Positions 7,017 to 17,970 of a stretch of DNA of 64,000 bases are shown here, in pieces. Each line of letters starts with the position of its first letter. Positions within the stretch are counted from its first letter, which is position 1. The position numbers and the translations under genes were made by a program. The notes under the pieces were generated by a model. That model was not told where the DNA came from and did no database searches. It saw only the letters and a program-made list of their open reading frames with translations. The stretch is from an uncultured Pelagibacteraceae bacterium (GTDB taxonomy: Bacteria > Pseudomonadota > Alphaproteobacteria > Pelagibacterales > Pelagibacteraceae), in the NCBI GenBank assembly GCA_902574035.1, contig CACGMC010000001.1, positions 124,001 to 188,000 on the forward strand. The letters run 5' to 3'.

Positions 7017-9998
7017 ATGTCAGCTATTAATAACAATTGTGAATATATCTCAAAAAAACAAATTAAAATTACTTTTGATGGCAAAACTTATCAAGCTTAC
7101 GAGGGAGATACTATTGCCTCTGCACTTTTAAGAAATAATATCAGATTAGTTGGTAGAAGTTTCAAATATCATAGACCTAGAGGAATTTACACTTGTGGAA
7201 TTGAAGAACCTAACGCATTGGTACAGATAATAAGTGAGCATAATGAGCCTAATACTCGGGCAACGATTAAACGAGTTTATGATGGAATGGAGATTACAAG
7301 TCAAAATCGATGGCCATCCTTAAGATATGATTTTGGTGCAATCAACAACATTCTTTCACCAATTTTCTCAGCTGGTTTTTATTACAAAACTTTCATGGGT
7401 CCGAAAGGTTTCTGGAAAAATATTTACGAACCTTTAATAAGACGTTCTGCTGGATTAGGTAAACCACCAAAAAATTTCAGATCTAAAAGCACCCACCAAT
7501 ACCACAATACTGACGTCGTCATTATTGGGGGAGGGTTGAGTGGATTAGTTGCAGCTAAGAAATTTATAAATACGAAATATAAAGTTTTACTTATTGAACA
7601 AGACAGTTACTTAGGAGGTATACTAAAAAATTCAAATAAAGTAAAAACTATAAACGGTTTAATCCCTCAAGAGTGGATAAGTGAAACAGAGGAACAAATT
7701 TTTAATTCAAAAAATATCACTATTTTAAAAAATACTTTAGTAACTACATATAACTTTACAAATCATCTCATAGCTTTAGAAGACAAGTGCGCTGGAAAAA
7801 AAATTGATTTAAATAAACCCGAGCTTACACTTCACAAAATCAGAACCTCAAATACTATAATAGCTAATGGTCATATTGAAAGATTTATTTCTTTTAGAAA
7901 CAATGATTTACCAGGAGTTATGTTAGCGTCCTCTTTCGAAAAATATATTCATAGATACGGTGTTGTTCCTGAAAAGGAGCCAGTTATATTTACAAATAAT
8001 TCATCCTCCTTAAGTCTACTTAAAACTTTAATTAGCTTAGGATGTAAACCAAAAGCCTACGTTGACTCAAGAAAAAAAGATAATATTGAGACTGAAATAA
8101 AAAAAATTTTAAAGGAAAAAGATATTTTATTTTTTAGCGATGCAGAAATAGAGGGGTGTGACGGCAATAAAAAAGTAGAAACCATTACTATAAGACAAGG
8201 TAAAACATTTAGTAAAATTAAATCTCCAATGTTATGTGTTTCAGGCGGATATAATCCTGATATACATTTATTTACACAATCTAAAGGATTAGTTAAATGG
8301 GATAAAAATATACTTTCATTTAAACCTGATACGCCTTTTCAAAAAACTATTACTTTAGGATCAACGAGTGGGAACTATAATTTTAAAAAATTATGCGATG
8401 AAATTAATGAAAAACTTTCAATTTTAAAAACAAAAAAAGTTTTGTTAGATATTAACTTAAACGTGCCAAATAAATTTTCTATAAAGGAATTGTGGGAGAC
8501 AAAAAAAAAGAGGATTTCTCGTTGGTCAAAATCTTTTATTGACCTTCATAATGATGTTACAACCAAAGACTTGAGACAAGCTATAACAGAGGGATTTGAT
8601 CGAATTGAACATTTAAAAAGATATACAACAAATAGCATGGGAACCGACCAAGGTAAAATTAGTAGTATTAATTCACTTGCTATAGTTTCAAAAATGTTAA
8701 AAAAAGAAATATCAGAGGTTGGAACTACAACCTATAGACCGCCTTATGCACCATTAAGTTTTGCGGCTATTGCGGGAAGAAGTACTTACGAATTTTATGA
8801 TCCAGAAAGAAAAACCTCAATTCATTCATGGCATTTAAAAAATAATGCTATTTTTGAAGATGTGGGGCAATGGAAAAGACCCTGGTATTTTAAAACTTAT
8901 GAAAATGAAACAATGCATCAAGCAGTGCAAAGAGAGTCAAAAATGTTAAGAGAAAATGCTGGAATTTTAGATGGTAGTACCTTAGGGAAAATTGAAATTA
9001 AAGGAAGAGATGCCTTGGAATTTGTGAATTTAATGTACACCAATGCATTTTCAAAAATGAAACCAATGACATCAAGATACGCTATGATGCTAGGTGAGGA
9101 TGGCATGATAAAAGATGACGGGATAATCTGCAAGATAAGTGATCAGCATTTTATAGCTACTACTACATCAAGCGGAGCACCAAAAGTACTTGCTGATATG
9201 GAAGAATATTTACAAACAGAATGGCCTCATTTACAAGTCTATTTAAACTCTATTACTGAGCAGTTTTCTACATTTAACATTAGCGGACCTAAAACGAGGG
9301 AAATTATGATGAAAGTATTTCCTGATATTGATTTTAGTAACGATGCTTTCCCGTTTATGACTTTTAAAAACTTTGATTATAAAGAAACTAAAATCAGAAT
9401 TATGAGAGCTAGCTTTACAGGTGAATTAGGTTATGAAATTTATATCACTCCCAAATTTGGTTTAGATCTCTGGGAAGAGATATTTTCTTGCGGTAAAGAG
9501 TTTAATTTAATTCCATACGGAACAGAAACCATGCATTTACTTAGAGCAGAAAAGGGCTACATAGTTATAGGTCAAGAAACCGATGGAACAGTAACTCCCA
9601 TAGACCTCAATTATAATTGGATGATAGGTAAAAATAAAAAAGACTTTATCGGCAAAAGATCTCTATCTCGTCCCGACACCTCTAGAGAAGATAGAAAACA
9701 ACTTGTTGGTCTTTCACCGATCAATAAAAAAGATATTATAGAAGAAGGACAACATATAGTCGAATTAAACGAGTTGCCAAAAAAAATTACAAATCCGATA
9801 AAATATCTTGGACATGTTTCTTCAGGTTATCACAGTCCAAATTTAAATCATTCAATTGGTCTTGCTATGATAAGAGGCGGTAAAAATTTACTTGGGCAGA
9901 AATTTTTTGTCACTGCCACGGGAAAGACTAAAAATATTCCTGTGGAAATAGTAAATCCAGTATTTATCGATCCAGAAAATAAAAGATTAACTTCATGA
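7017..9998 (+). CDS. soxA: sarcosine oxidase, alpha subunit
   Basis: 993 residues, full length for the family. The N-terminal 2Fe-2S-like fold carries GRSFKYHRPRGIYTCGIEEP. A pyridine-nucleotide/FAD domain follows (VVIIGGGLSGLVAAKK near residue 170). The last 370 residues are a GcvT/aminomethyltransferase-type THF domain (for example RASFTGELGYEIY). The THF domain captures the methyl carbon of sarcosine as 5,10-methylene-THF. This subunit joins SoxB through a tunnel in structures of the family. It overlaps soxG by 4 bases (ATGA). Confidence 0.96.
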   Translation: MSAINNNCEYISKKQIKITFDGKTYQAYEGDTIASALLRNNIRLVGRSFKYHRPRGIYTCGIEEPNALVQIISEHNEPNTRATIKRVYDGMEITSQNRWPSLRYDFGAINNILSPIFSAGFYYKTFMGPKGFWKNIYEPLIRRSAGLGKPPKNFRSKSTHQYHNTDVVIIGGGLSGLVAAKKFINTKYKVLLIEQDSYLGGILKNSNKVKTINGLIPQEWISETEEQIFNSKNITILKNTLVTTYNFTNHLIALEDKCAGKKIDLNKPELTLHKIRTSNTIIANGHIERFISFRNNDLPGVMLASSFEKYIHRYGVVPEKEPVIFTNNSSSLSLLKTLISLGCKPKAYVDSRKKDNIETEIKKILKEKDILFFSDAEIEGCDGNKKVETITIRQGKTFSKIKSPMLCVSGGYNPDIHLFTQSKGLVKWDKNILSFKPDTPFQKTITLGSTSGNYNFKKLCDEINEKLSILKTKKVLLDINLNVPNKFSIKELWETKKKRISRWSKSFIDLHNDVTTKDLRQAITEGFDRIEHLKRYTTNSMGTDQGKISSINSLAIVSKMLKKEISEVGTTTYRPPYAPLSFAAIAGRSTYEFYDPERKTSIHSWHLKNNAIFEDVGQWKRPWYFKTYENETMHQAVQRESKMLRENAGILDGSTLGKIEIKGRDALEFVNLMYTNAFSKMKPMTSRYAMMLGEDGMIKDDGIICKISDQHFIATTTSSGAPKVLADMEEYLQTEWPHLQVYLNSITEQFSTFNISGPKTREIMMKVFPDIDFSNDAFPFMTFKNFDYKETKIRIMRASFTGELGYEIYITPKFGLDLWEEIFSCGKEFNLIPYGTETMHLLRAEKGYIVIGQETDGTVTPIDLNYNWMIGKNKKDFIGKRSLSRPDTSREDRKQLVGLSPINKKDIIEEGQHIVELNELPKKITNPIKYLGHVSSGYHSPNLNHSIGLAMIRGGKNLLGQKFFVTATGKTKNIPVEIVNPVFIDPENKRLTS

Positions 9999-10519
9999 CA
10001 AACATATTATCAATTCCTGGTGTCAAAGTTTCCCAAAAAGATTATCATCAAATAATAATTAGAGGGAATGGACTTGAAAAATTCAATAATATAATAGAGG
10101 AGAAAACCTCAATTAAACCTCCATCAAAAAACTTGGAGATTATGCACGATTTAAATTATCTATTTGCAAAAAACTCTTTTGATCAGTGGAGTTTAATTTT
10201 AACAGAAAAAAAAGAGCATCATCAAATTTTAAATTTGGTATCATCGATTAATACTAACGAAAATATGTTAGCTTCTGATTACTCATATGGGCAAGTATAT
10301 TTTGAAATTGAAGGAGAAAATAAAGACTACTTTTTAAACCAATTAACCCATTTTGATTTAAGAGAAGAAAAATTTCCAAAATCAACTATGGCTCAGACTG
10401 TAATAGCAAGAATTGAGTGCTCAATATATAATTTAGGAAATAAATATATTATTACATGCAATAAATCTTTTGAAGATTATTTTCAGCAAAGACTCAAAGA
10501 TACTGCTAGCTTAAATTAA
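9995..10519 (+). CDS. soxG: sarcosine oxidase, gamma subunit
   Basis: 174 residues of the SoxG/GcvT-like fold, expected at this position in soxBDAG operons. Sequence conservation is weak, as usual for gamma, but length, the ATGA overlap with soxA and the GQVYFEIEG/TVIARIECSIY stretches fit. It stabilises the tetramer. The 3' end overlaps the end of the convergent MFS gene by 4 bases, so no terminator can lie between them. Confidence 0.85.
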   Translation: MTNILSIPGVKVSQKDYHQIIIRGNGLEKFNNIIEEKTSIKPPSKNLEIMHDLNYLFAKNSFDQWSLILTEKKEHHQILNLVSSINTNENMLASDYSYGQVYFEIEGENKDYFLNQLTHFDLREEKFPKSTMAQTVIARIECSIYNLGNKYIITCNKSFEDYFQQRLKDTASLN

Positions 10520-11838
10520 CTTTTTTTATTTTCAGTATTAGACAAATCAACACCCGTATCTGGATCTAATTCAATTCCCAGTGGAGTAATATTTGTTGGC
10601 AAAGGTGTAAAAGTCGAGTCAGGGTTATCTTCATATTTTCTTTGATTCATTCTGTATATTCCAAAAATAATTATTAAAACAAAGAAAATTATAAAGTGGA
10701 TAAATAATCCGTTTGGTCCAAGTAAATTCATCAACGCTGAGCACATTATCGGGCCTGCTATCGCTCCTATTCCAAAAATAATATTAAGACCCCCTCCTGC
10801 AGCAACGAATTTTTCTTTAGGTATTTGGTCATTTACTAAAGCCAAGTTTAATGAGAATAGAGGAAGTGTAGCTCCAGACAAAAGAATAATAAACAAAAAG
10901 AGTTTTGTTTTATCCATTGTGGTTGAGAAATAATTAAAACTTACTGTAGTCTCAACAAATAAATTTGGTATAGAAGCACCAGCGCCTGAAACAATTACTG
11001 CAAAAATAGCAAATACCGAGGCTGCAAGTGAAGATCCAATAATAATTATTCTTCTGTCATATCTATCTGATAATGATCCAATCGGCCATTGAAACAAAGC
11101 ACCAGCTAACATCGTTCCAACAAGTAACAAAGAGGTTTCAAATATAGAAAGCTTCATTGTAATTGCGTACACTGATAAAAGTGTGAATATTGGCGCAAAT
11201 ATAAAACCGGTGCAAATCATAGAAAAACTGCCAAAAGGGGAGATTTTAAATAACTCTTTAATTTTAATTGAGGTAGTTTTTTTAAATTTTGGAGGTTTTC
11301 TTTTTGTTAAAAGTATTGGAACTAAAGCTATAGAAAATAATAAAGAAATTAGAATGAATGGCTCGTAGTTTTTTGGATTACTAACGTTAAGCAATAGGTT
11401 TCCAAGAGCAAGGCCAGCAAAAGTGATGAACATATATAAAGATAATACTTTTCCTCTTGTTTTATTATTTGCTCTATCATTTAACCAGCTTTCAACGATA
11501 ACAAATATACCTATCATGCTAAATCCAGTTAAAAACCTTGCTAATACCCAAACCAAAGGATCAACAAAAACTACATGAACCAAAGAGCTTAATGAGGCCA
11601 TGGAAGCAAATGCTGCAAATACTCTTATGTGCCCAACTTTAGCTACTAGATTAGGTATGATGTAAGCTCCCACAAAAAAACCAGCAAAATAACCAGACAT
11701 CATTGTTCCTGTTGCTATATAATTAAAATTTTCTAAAACTGATCTAATTCCTAAAAGGTTTCCCTGAAATCCATGTGAAATAATGATAATCGTAAATCCA
11801 GTAAAAAGAGCCCATGAATTTTTTATTATCTTGTACAT
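10516..11838 (-). CDS. MFS transporter (YcaD-like)
   Basis: 440 residues with twelve membrane segments and the MFS loop motif PIGSLSDRYDRR between helices 8 and 9. The first half has the YFAGFFVGAY and VARFLTGFSMIGIFVIVESWLNDR features of the YcaD/TsgA-like group. The last 45 residues are a polar cytoplasmic tail rich in Asp, Asn and Thr. The substrate is unknown. It is convergent with soxG, so co-regulation with sarcosine oxidation is not implied. Confidence 0.83.
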   Translation of the reverse strand: MYKIIKNSWALFTGFTIIIISHGFQGNLLGIRSVLENFNYIATGTMMSGYFAGFFVGAYIIPNLVAKVGHIRVFAAFASMASLSSLVHVVFVDPLVWVLARFLTGFSMIGIFVIVESWLNDRANNKTRGKVLSLYMFITFAGLALGNLLLNVSNPKNYEPFILISLLFSIALVPILLTKRKPPKFKKTTSIKIKELFKISPFGSFSMICTGFIFAPIFTLLSVYAITMKLSIFETSLLLVGTMLAGALFQWPIGSLSDRYDRRIIIIGSSLAASVFAIFAVIVSGAGASIPNLFVETTVSFNYFSTTMDKTKLFLFIILLSGATLPLFSLNLALVNDQIPKEKFVAAGGGLNIIFGIGAIAGPIMCSALMNLLGPNGLFIHFIIFFVLIIIFGIYRMNQRKYEDNPDSTFTPLPTNITPLGIELDPDTGVDLSNTENKKS

Positions 11839-11915
11839 TACCAGCCATATAGACCAATTCTACGCAAAAGCAATAAAAATTGATTATTTTTTACTTTTTT
11901 ATTATTATCTTTTGT

Positions 11916-12134
11916 ATGGAGTGGATACTAATAATTGCAATACTTTTCGGTTTGGCATTCGGGGTATACAAATTAGCTGAACACAAAAATAGAAGTGCTG
12001 GCGGTTGGCTAATACTTGCCGTAATTTTTAACCCAATATTAATTATAATTATTCTAGCTTTGATGCCCAAATTAAGTAAAAGATCAACTGGCGATGAAAA
12101 TTTTAAAATTAAAAAAAGGAAGAAAAGAAGATAG
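11916..12134 (+). CDS. small two-helix membrane protein, unknown
   Basis: 72 residues from the ATG at 11916 (MEWILIIAI). The frame is open 36 bases further up, but that adds only a run of hydrophobic residues. There are two membrane helices (about 3-18 and 30-50) joined by KLAEHKNRSAGGW, then a very basic tail ending KKRKKRR, so both ends are probably cytoplasmic-side positive. I do not recognise a family. It sits between two minus-strand genes, 7 bases from the end of the ETF-QO gene. I favour a real gene over chance because of the clean hydrophobic/basic layout. Confidence 0.55.
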   Translation: MEWILIIAILFGLAFGVYKLAEHKNRSAGGWLILAVIFNPILIIIILALMPKLSKRSTGDENFKIKKRKKRR

Positions 12135-12141
12135 TTGATTT

Positions 12142-13749
12142 TTACATATTTCCGTATTTAGGTCCACCACCACCTTCGGGACAAACCCAAGTGATGTTTT
12201 GAGAAGGCTCTTTAATATCACATGTTTTACAGTGGATACAGTTTTGAGAATTAATAACAAACTTCTCTTTTTGGACTTCATACACTCCAACTGGGCAATA
12301 TCTTTGAGCGGGCTCATCATATTTTTGAAGTGTATACTTAATTGGTAAATCGGGGTCCTTCAATCTTAAATGGACAGGTTGATTTTCAGTGTGATTTGTT
12401 CCTGTTAAGTAAACTGAGCTTGTCTTATCAAAAGTTAATTTTCCATCAGGTTTTGGGTACTCAATCTTAGGCATTTCTTTTGCTGGTTTTAAAGCTTCAT
12501 GGTCTGCATGTTTATGCTTTAAAGTGAATGGCAATTTTCCCCTAAATAAAATCTGATCGATACCTGTAAAAATTATACCTAATATCAATCCCCAATTAAA
12601 ACTTGGTTTAACGTTTCTAGCTGCATGTAATTCCTTATATGCCCAGCTATCTTTAAATTTCTTTTCGTAAATTGATAGATCAGCTTTATTTTTGATATTT
12701 TCTACAATTGCTTCTGCAGCAACTATTCCACTTTTCATGGCAGTATGAGAACCTTTTATTTTTGGCATATTTAAAGTTCCAGCATCACAACCTATCAGCA
12801 ATGCGCCAGGCATATACATTTTAGGCAAACTTTGAATTCCACCTTCAATTAAAGCTCTTGCACCAAAAGAAATTCTTTTGCCACCCTCAAACATTTTTCT
12901 TATGGCTGGGTGTGTTTTAAATCTCTGAAACTCATCAAAAGGTGAAAGATAAGGATTTTGGTAATCTAAACCTATTACATAGCCTAAATATATTTGCCTA
13001 TTTTCTGCATGATAAATAAAACTTCCACCATAAGTTTTGCTATCTAATGGCCAGCCTGCTGTATGCATAGCTAAGCCTTCTTGATGTTGTTGTTCACTTA
13101 CTTCCCAAATTTCTTTAAGTCCGATACCGTATTGCTGTGGATTTTTACCATCATCTAGATTAAATTTTTTTATTAGTTGCTTTCCTAAATGTCCCCTACA
13201 ACCTTCAGAGAAAACAGTAACTTTAGCATGCAATTCCATACCTTCTTGATAGGTATCTTTTTTATTACCATCTTTGTCTAAACCCATATCTAATGTAGCA
13301 ACACCTTTTACTGATCCATCGTCATTATAAAGAATTTCACTTGCTGGAAACCCTGGAAAAATTTCTACACCCAGTTTTTCAGCTTGTTCTGCTAACCAAC
13401 GACAGAAATTAGCAAGACTTATTATGTAATTTTTATGATTTTTTTGTACCGCCGGCAAAAGCCAAGTCGGCCAACTTAAAGATGATTTTTTACTTAAAAA
13501 TAGAAACTTCTCCTTTGAAACTTTTGTTTTTATTGGAGCATTTTCATTTCTCCAATTTGGAATTAACTCATCAAGAGCCTTTGTTTCAAATACATTTCCA
13601 CTTAAAATATGAGCTCCAACTTCAGAACCTTTTTCAAGTATACAAACACTTAAATTCGGGTCGAGTTGTTTCAGTTTAATCGCAGTAGTTAATCCAGCTG
13701 GTCCTGCACCAACAATAACTACATCATATTCCATTGCTTCTCTTGCCAT
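12142..13749 (-). CDS. electron transfer flavoprotein-ubiquinone oxidoreductase
   Basis: 535 residues. The N-terminal FAD fold is YDVVIVGAGPAGLTTAIKL (about 8-26). The C-terminal 4Fe-4S domain has the full cysteine set in CPVGVYEV, CIHCKTCDIK and CPEGGGGP. The enzyme takes electrons from reduced ETF and gives them to quinone at the membrane. It lies 21 bases after etfA in an operon dmgdh-etfB-etfA-ETF-QO, so the whole path from dimethylglycine to quinone is in one transcript. An ATG five codons downstream is an alternative start. Confidence 0.96.
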   Translation of the reverse strand: MAREAMEYDVVIVGAGPAGLTTAIKLKQLDPNLSVCILEKGSEVGAHILSGNVFETKALDELIPNWRNENAPIKTKVSKEKFLFLSKKSSLSWPTWLLPAVQKNHKNYIISLANFCRWLAEQAEKLGVEIFPGFPASEILYNDDGSVKGVATLDMGLDKDGNKKDTYQEGMELHAKVTVFSEGCRGHLGKQLIKKFNLDDGKNPQQYGIGLKEIWEVSEQQHQEGLAMHTAGWPLDSKTYGGSFIYHAENRQIYLGYVIGLDYQNPYLSPFDEFQRFKTHPAIRKMFEGGKRISFGARALIEGGIQSLPKMYMPGALLIGCDAGTLNMPKIKGSHTAMKSGIVAAEAIVENIKNKADLSIYEKKFKDSWAYKELHAARNVKPSFNWGLILGIIFTGIDQILFRGKLPFTLKHKHADHEALKPAKEMPKIEYPKPDGKLTFDKTSSVYLTGTNHTENQPVHLRLKDPDLPIKYTLQKYDEPAQRYCPVGVYEVQKEKFVINSQNCIHCKTCDIKEPSQNITWVCPEGGGGPKYGNM

Positions 13750-13770
13750 GAAATGACTATATCAAACTAA

Positions 13771-14724
13771 TTATTTTTGGATAGTATTCAGTTTGTTCAA
13801 CTCAGCTAAAAATTCAGGAAGAGCTTTAAATAAATCTGCTTCTAAACCATAGTCTGCAACACTAAAAATTGGAGCTTCACCATCTTTGTTAATTGCGACA
13901 ATTATTTTACTCTCTTTCATACCAGCTAAGTGTTGAATTGCTCCAGAGATTCCTACAGCAATATATAAATCGGGGACTACAACTTTACCTGTTTGCCCAA
14001 CCTGATGATCGTTACTTATGTAACCTGCATCGACAGCAGCTCGTGATGCACCAACAGCAGCATTAAGCTTATCAGCGATATCTGTGATTAATTTAAAATT
14101 TTCTCCACTTTCTAATCCTCTACCACCTGAAACAACTATTCGCGCAGTTCCAAGTTCAGGTCTTTCTGATTTAGTTTCTTCTCTTTTAATAAATTTTGAT
14201 ATATTCGGCACATCAACAGCTTCAATCTTATCAACTTGTGCAGAGCCACCAGTTTTTTCAGCAGGATCAAAAGAAGTTGGTCTTATTGTTACACACTTCT
14301 TTTTGTCATTGCTTTTGACTGTAGCAAAAGCATTTCCAGCATAAATAGGTCTAATAAAAGTATCAGGACTTGATACTTTAATGATATCACTTACTTGTGA
14401 AATATCTAACGCAGCAGCTACTCTTGGCATAAAATTTTTTCCAAACGTATTTGCAGACGCTACAACGTGATCATATTTTTCAGCAGTCTTTGTTACTAAA
14501 GGTGCTAAATTTTCAGGTAAATAATTTTGATAATTTGGCGAGTCACACCATAAAACTTTTTTAACAAGCGGGACACTCGCCACTTCTTTTGCAACATTTT
14601 CACAATTTGCTCCAGCTACTAAAACATGAACATCACCATCAATTTTCGATGCTGCTGTAATAGCATTTAAAGTAAATGGTTTTAATTTTGAATTATCGTG
14701 TTCTGCAATTAATAATACTGACAT
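13771..14724 (-). CDS. etfA: electron transfer flavoprotein, alpha subunit
   Basis: 317 residues. The C-terminal FAD-binding region carries the family signature GASRAAVDAGYISNDHQVG followed by PDLYIAVGISGAIQH. The N-terminal alpha/beta domain begins VLLIAEHDN. EtfA pairs with EtfB to move electrons from flavin dehydrogenases (here most likely dimethylglycine dehydrogenase) to ETF-QO. It overlaps the etfB stop by one base (TAATG). Confidence 0.97.
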   Translation of the reverse strand: MSVLLIAEHDNSKLKPFTLNAITAASKIDGDVHVLVAGANCENVAKEVASVPLVKKVLWCDSPNYQNYLPENLAPLVTKTAEKYDHVVASANTFGKNFMPRVAAALDISQVSDIIKVSSPDTFIRPIYAGNAFATVKSNDKKKCVTIRPTSFDPAEKTGGSAQVDKIEAVDVPNISKFIKREETKSERPELGTARIVVSGGRGLESGENFKLITDIADKLNAAVGASRAAVDAGYISNDHQVGQTGKVVVPDLYIAVGISGAIQHLAGMKESKIIVAINKDGEAPIFSVADYGLEADLFKALPEFLAELNKLNTIQK

Positions 14725-15473
14725 TACAATACCTTAGCCTCATTTTTAAGTTTACTTACTAACTCAGCAACATTTGCAACTTTAATTCCTGCTTTTCTTT
14801 TAGGCGGTTCTTCAACTTTTATTTGCTGAATTCTATTCGTAAGATCTATTCCTAAATCTTTTGCATTTATTTGTTCCATTGGTTTCTTTTTTGCCTTCAT
14901 AATATTCGGTAAAGAAGCAAACCTTGGTTCGTTTAATCTCAAATCACAAGAAACTACAGCTGGTAAATTTACTTCAATTGTTTCTAGTCCTTCATCAATT
15001 TCTCTAACTATATCAACAGACTTCTCTTTTAAATTTACCTTAGAAGTAAAAGTAGCTTGAGGCCAATTAAGCATTGCAGCTAACATTTGACCAGTTTGAT
15101 TACAATCATCATCAATAGCTTGTTTTCCTAAAAAAACCATATCCGGTTTTTCTTTTTCTACAATTTTTTTTAATATTTTTGCTATTCCTAACGGCTCTAT
15201 ATAGTTATCAGCTTTAACGTGAATTCCTTTATCAGCACCTACTGCAAGAGCTTTTCTTATTGTTTCTTGTGCTTTATCTTCACCAATTGAAATAGCGACA
15301 ACTTCTTTTACTTTGCCAGATTCTTTAAGTTTAACTGACTCTTCCACAGCATTATCATCGGGAGGATTAGTTGACATTTTTACATTATCTGTATGGACAC
15401 CAGAGCCGTCCTCTTTAACTCTAATTTGAACGTTGTAATCAATAACCCTTTTAACTGCTACTAAGATTTTCAT
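14724..15473 (-). CDS. etfB: electron transfer flavoprotein, beta subunit
   Basis: 249 residues beginning [20 protein letters not shown], the standard EtfB opening. The AMP-binding region ([16 protein letters not shown], then [12 protein letters not shown]) and the [21 protein letters not shown] recognition loop are present. It overlaps the preceding dehydrogenase gene and the following etfA by single bases, so the three proteins are translationally coupled. Confidence 0.97.
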   Translation of the reverse strand: MKILVAVKRVIDYNVQIRVKEDGSGVHTDNVKMSTNPPDDNAVEESVKLKESGKVKEVVAISIGEDKAQETIRKALAVGADKGIHVKADNYIEPLGIAKILKKIVEKEKPDMVFLGKQAIDDDCNQTGQMLAAMLNWPQATFTSKVNLKEKSVDIVREIDEGLETIEVNLPAVVSCDLRLNEPRFASLPNIMKAKKKPMEQINAKDLGIDLTNRIQQIKVEEPPKRKAGIKVANVAELVSKLKNEAKVL

Positions 15474-17905
15474 TAAGCTCTGAGTAATTTATTTTCGACA
15501 TCGTAAGGAGAGTCTTCTACTATAGAAGCCTCATGCATTTTACCAAGAATATCAATTTTTAATTTTTTTCCTACTTTTGCTAGCTCAGGTTTAACCATTC
15601 CTAAAGCAATAGATTTGTTTAATCTAAATCCAAAATCACCACCTGTAGCTCTTCCAACTACTGATCCATTATCATAAATTGGATTATTTCCTAAAACATC
15701 AGCATCTGTAACACCATGAATCTCCATTGTTACTAATTTATTTGAAAAGCCTTTAGCTCTCCATTTGTCTAATGCCGCACGGCCAATAAAGTCCCCTTTA
15801 TTTGGATGTATAAATCTATCCAATCCTGACTCGTAAGGAGAATATTCAATTGATAATTCTGTGCCCACTAGTTTATAAGATTTCTCCACTCTCAAACTAT
15901 TCATAGCTCTTATACCATATGGTTTAATACCGAACTCTTTTCCTGCCTCCATAAGTTGATCAAAAATATGATTTTGATATTCGATTGGATGATGTAACTC
16001 CCACCCTAATTCACCTACAAAGTTTACTCTCATAGCATTACAAGGCGCTAATCCAATGTTAATATTTTGAGCACTTAACCACTTAAATCTCTCATTAGAA
16101 AAATCTGATCTTGAAACCTTTTGCATTAACTGTCTTGCTTTAGGGCCGGTTACTACTAATACTCCCATGCTGTTTGTTAAATTTTCATATTGAACAGTCC
16201 CATCTTCTGGCATCCATTTATGTATCCAATCGTGATCAAGTCTTTGATATGCACCAGCGGAAACTAAATAAAAACTATCTTCAGCTTCTCTCATTATGGT
16301 AAACTCTGAATGAACCCCACCTTTTGTATTTAATGCGTGACAAAGATTAATTCTTCCTATTTTTTTTGGTAATTTATTGGCAACTAGTTTATCTAAAAAC
16401 TCTTCAGCCCCTGGACCTTTAATTCTACATTTCCCAAAGGCGGTCATGTCTAGTAATCCGACGTTTTCTTTAACATTTTTACATTCACGTTCAACATTTT
16501 TAAACCATTTAGATCTTCTAAATGACCAATCGTCTTCTTGTTTCTCTCCTTTTTCTGCAAAAAAGTTTGCTCTCTCCCATCCAAACTTTTGACCGAAAAC
16601 AGCTCCAAGTTTTTTTAATCTATCATAACAAGGTGCTTGTCTTAATGGTCGACCAGCTTCACGCTCTTCATCTGGATAGTGAACAGTAAATACATTCGCG
16701 TAAGCTTCCTCATTTTTAGCTTTAAGATAAGATTTTGTAACGTATGCACCGTATCTTCTTGGTTCTACGCCTAACATATCTATTGTTGGTTCACCGTCTA
16801 TTATCCACTCAGCTAACTGCCATCCAGCACCACCTGCTGCTGTAATACCAAAACTATGTCCTTCATTTATCCAAAAGTTTTTTAAACCCCAAGCAGGCCC
16901 AACAATAGGATTTCCATCAGGAGTATAAGCAATCGCTCCATTATAAACTTTTTTCACACCAACTTCTCCAAATGCTGGCACTCTTTTAATTGCTCCCTCT
17001 ATATGTGGAGCTAATCTATCCAAATCCTCTTGAAATAATTCATACTCACTATCTTTTGAAGGTCCATCTACGTAACAACATGGAGCACCTTTTTCATACG
17101 GACCGAGTAATAATCCACCAGCTTCTTCTCTCATATACCAAGAGTTATCACTATCTCTTAATACTCCCATCTCTGGTTTACCTTCTTTTTTTCTTTTTTG
17201 AATTTCTGGATGTGGCTCAGTTACGATGTATTGATGCTCGACTGGCATTACTGGTATTTCTAAACCTACCATACGCCCTGTTTGTCTTGCAAAGTTACCA
17301 CTACAAGAAACTACGTGTTCACAAGTAATGTCCCCCTTATCTGTTTGAACTACCCAACCATCTTTTGTTTGTTTAATTCCATTTACTGTAGTGTTTCTGT
17401 AAATTTCTGCACCATGATTTCTTGCACCAGTTGCCATAGCTTGTGTCAAATCTGCTGGCTGAATATAGCCATCTTCTGGATGCTGAATTGCTCCGACTAA
17501 ACCCTCTATATTACATAAAGGCCAAATTTCTTTTACTTGTTCTGGTTTTAAAAATTTTACATCAACTCCAATTGTTTTTGCAACACCTGCGTATTGATGA
17601 TATTCATCCATCCTATCTTGAGTTTGAGCTAATCGTATATTTGAGACCACACTGAAACCAACATTTTTTCCAGTTTCTTTTTCTAAAGATTTATAAAGTT
17701 GAACAGCGTATCTGTGAAGTTGACCAACAGAATAACTCATATTAAATAAAGGCAATAAACCAGCTGCGTGCCAAGTTGAACCAGATGTGAGCTCTTTTCG
17801 TTCAATAAGAACTACGTCTGACCAACCTTTTTTAGCTAGGTGATAAAGCGTACTGACGCCAACAACACCTCCACCAACTACGACTACTTTAGTTTTTGAT
17901 TTCAT
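15473..17905 (-). CDS. dimethylglycine dehydrogenase-type flavoprotein
   Basis: 810 residues. In order: a DAO FAD domain ([17 protein letters not shown], about 7-23), the FAD attachment motif [10 protein letters not shown] with His46 (His carries covalent FAD in dimethylglycine and sarcosine dehydrogenases), an FAO_M linker near 380-430, and GcvT plus GcvT C-terminal barrel domains over the last 370 residues for THF. It removes an N-methyl group, giving methylene-THF. The coupled etfB-etfA-ETF-QO genes supply its electron route. Dimethylglycine is the likely substrate because a separate sarcosine oxidase is present, but sarcosine dehydrogenase is possible. Confidence 0.9.
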   Translation of the reverse strand: MKSKTKVVVVGGGVVGVSTLYHLAKKGWSDVVLIERKELTSGSTWHAAGLLPLFNMSYSVGQLHRYAVQLYKSLEKETGKNVGFSVVSNIRLAQTQDRMDEYHQYAGVAKTIGVDVKFLKPEQVKEIWPLCNIEGLVGAIQHPEDGYIQPADLTQAMATGARNHGAEIYRNTTVNGIKQTKDGWVVQTDKGDITCEHVVSCSGNFARQTGRMVGLEIPVMPVEHQYIVTEPHPEIQKRKKEGKPEMGVLRDSDNSWYMREEAGGLLLGPYEKGAPCCYVDGPSKDSEYELFQEDLDRLAPHIEGAIKRVPAFGEVGVKKVYNGAIAYTPDGNPIVGPAWGLKNFWINEGHSFGITAAGGAGWQLAEWIIDGEPTIDMLGVEPRRYGAYVTKSYLKAKNEEAYANVFTVHYPDEEREAGRPLRQAPCYDRLKKLGAVFGQKFGWERANFFAEKGEKQEDDWSFRRSKWFKNVERECKNVKENVGLLDMTAFGKCRIKGPGAEEFLDKLVANKLPKKIGRINLCHALNTKGGVHSEFTIMREAEDSFYLVSAGAYQRLDHDWIHKWMPEDGTVQYENLTNSMGVLVVTGPKARQLMQKVSRSDFSNERFKWLSAQNINIGLAPCNAMRVNFVGELGWELHHPIEYQNHIFDQLMEAGKEFGIKPYGIRAMNSLRVEKSYKLVGTELSIEYSPYESGLDRFIHPNKGDFIGRAALDKWRAKGFSNKLVTMEIHGVTDADVLGNNPIYDNGSVVGRATGGDFGFRLNKSIALGMVKPELAKVGKKLKIDILGKMHEASIVEDSPYDVENKLLRA

Positions 17906-17919
17906 AGAAATATTATGAA

Positions 17920-17948
17920 ATCTTATTTTGAAGATGTTGTCACGTCAA
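17920..17948 (-). promoter_or_regulatory. predicted promoter of the dimethylglycine dehydrogenase/ETF operon
   Basis: Reading the minus strand, TTGACG (17948-17943) is followed after 17 bases by TAAGAT (17925-17920). The -35 box matches sigma-70 in five of six positions. Transcription would start about 17913, leaving a leader of fewer than 10 bases before the ATG at 17905. It lies in the 65-base gap after metY and would make this operon independent of the metY riboswitches. Confidence 0.5.
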
Positions 17949-17970
17949 GCAAATCTAATTCACAAAGCAA

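Noticed and set aside
11783-11980. 65-codon plus-strand frame over the MFS start
   Set aside because: It is antisense to the MFS gene and overlaps the better two-helix frame beginning at 11916.
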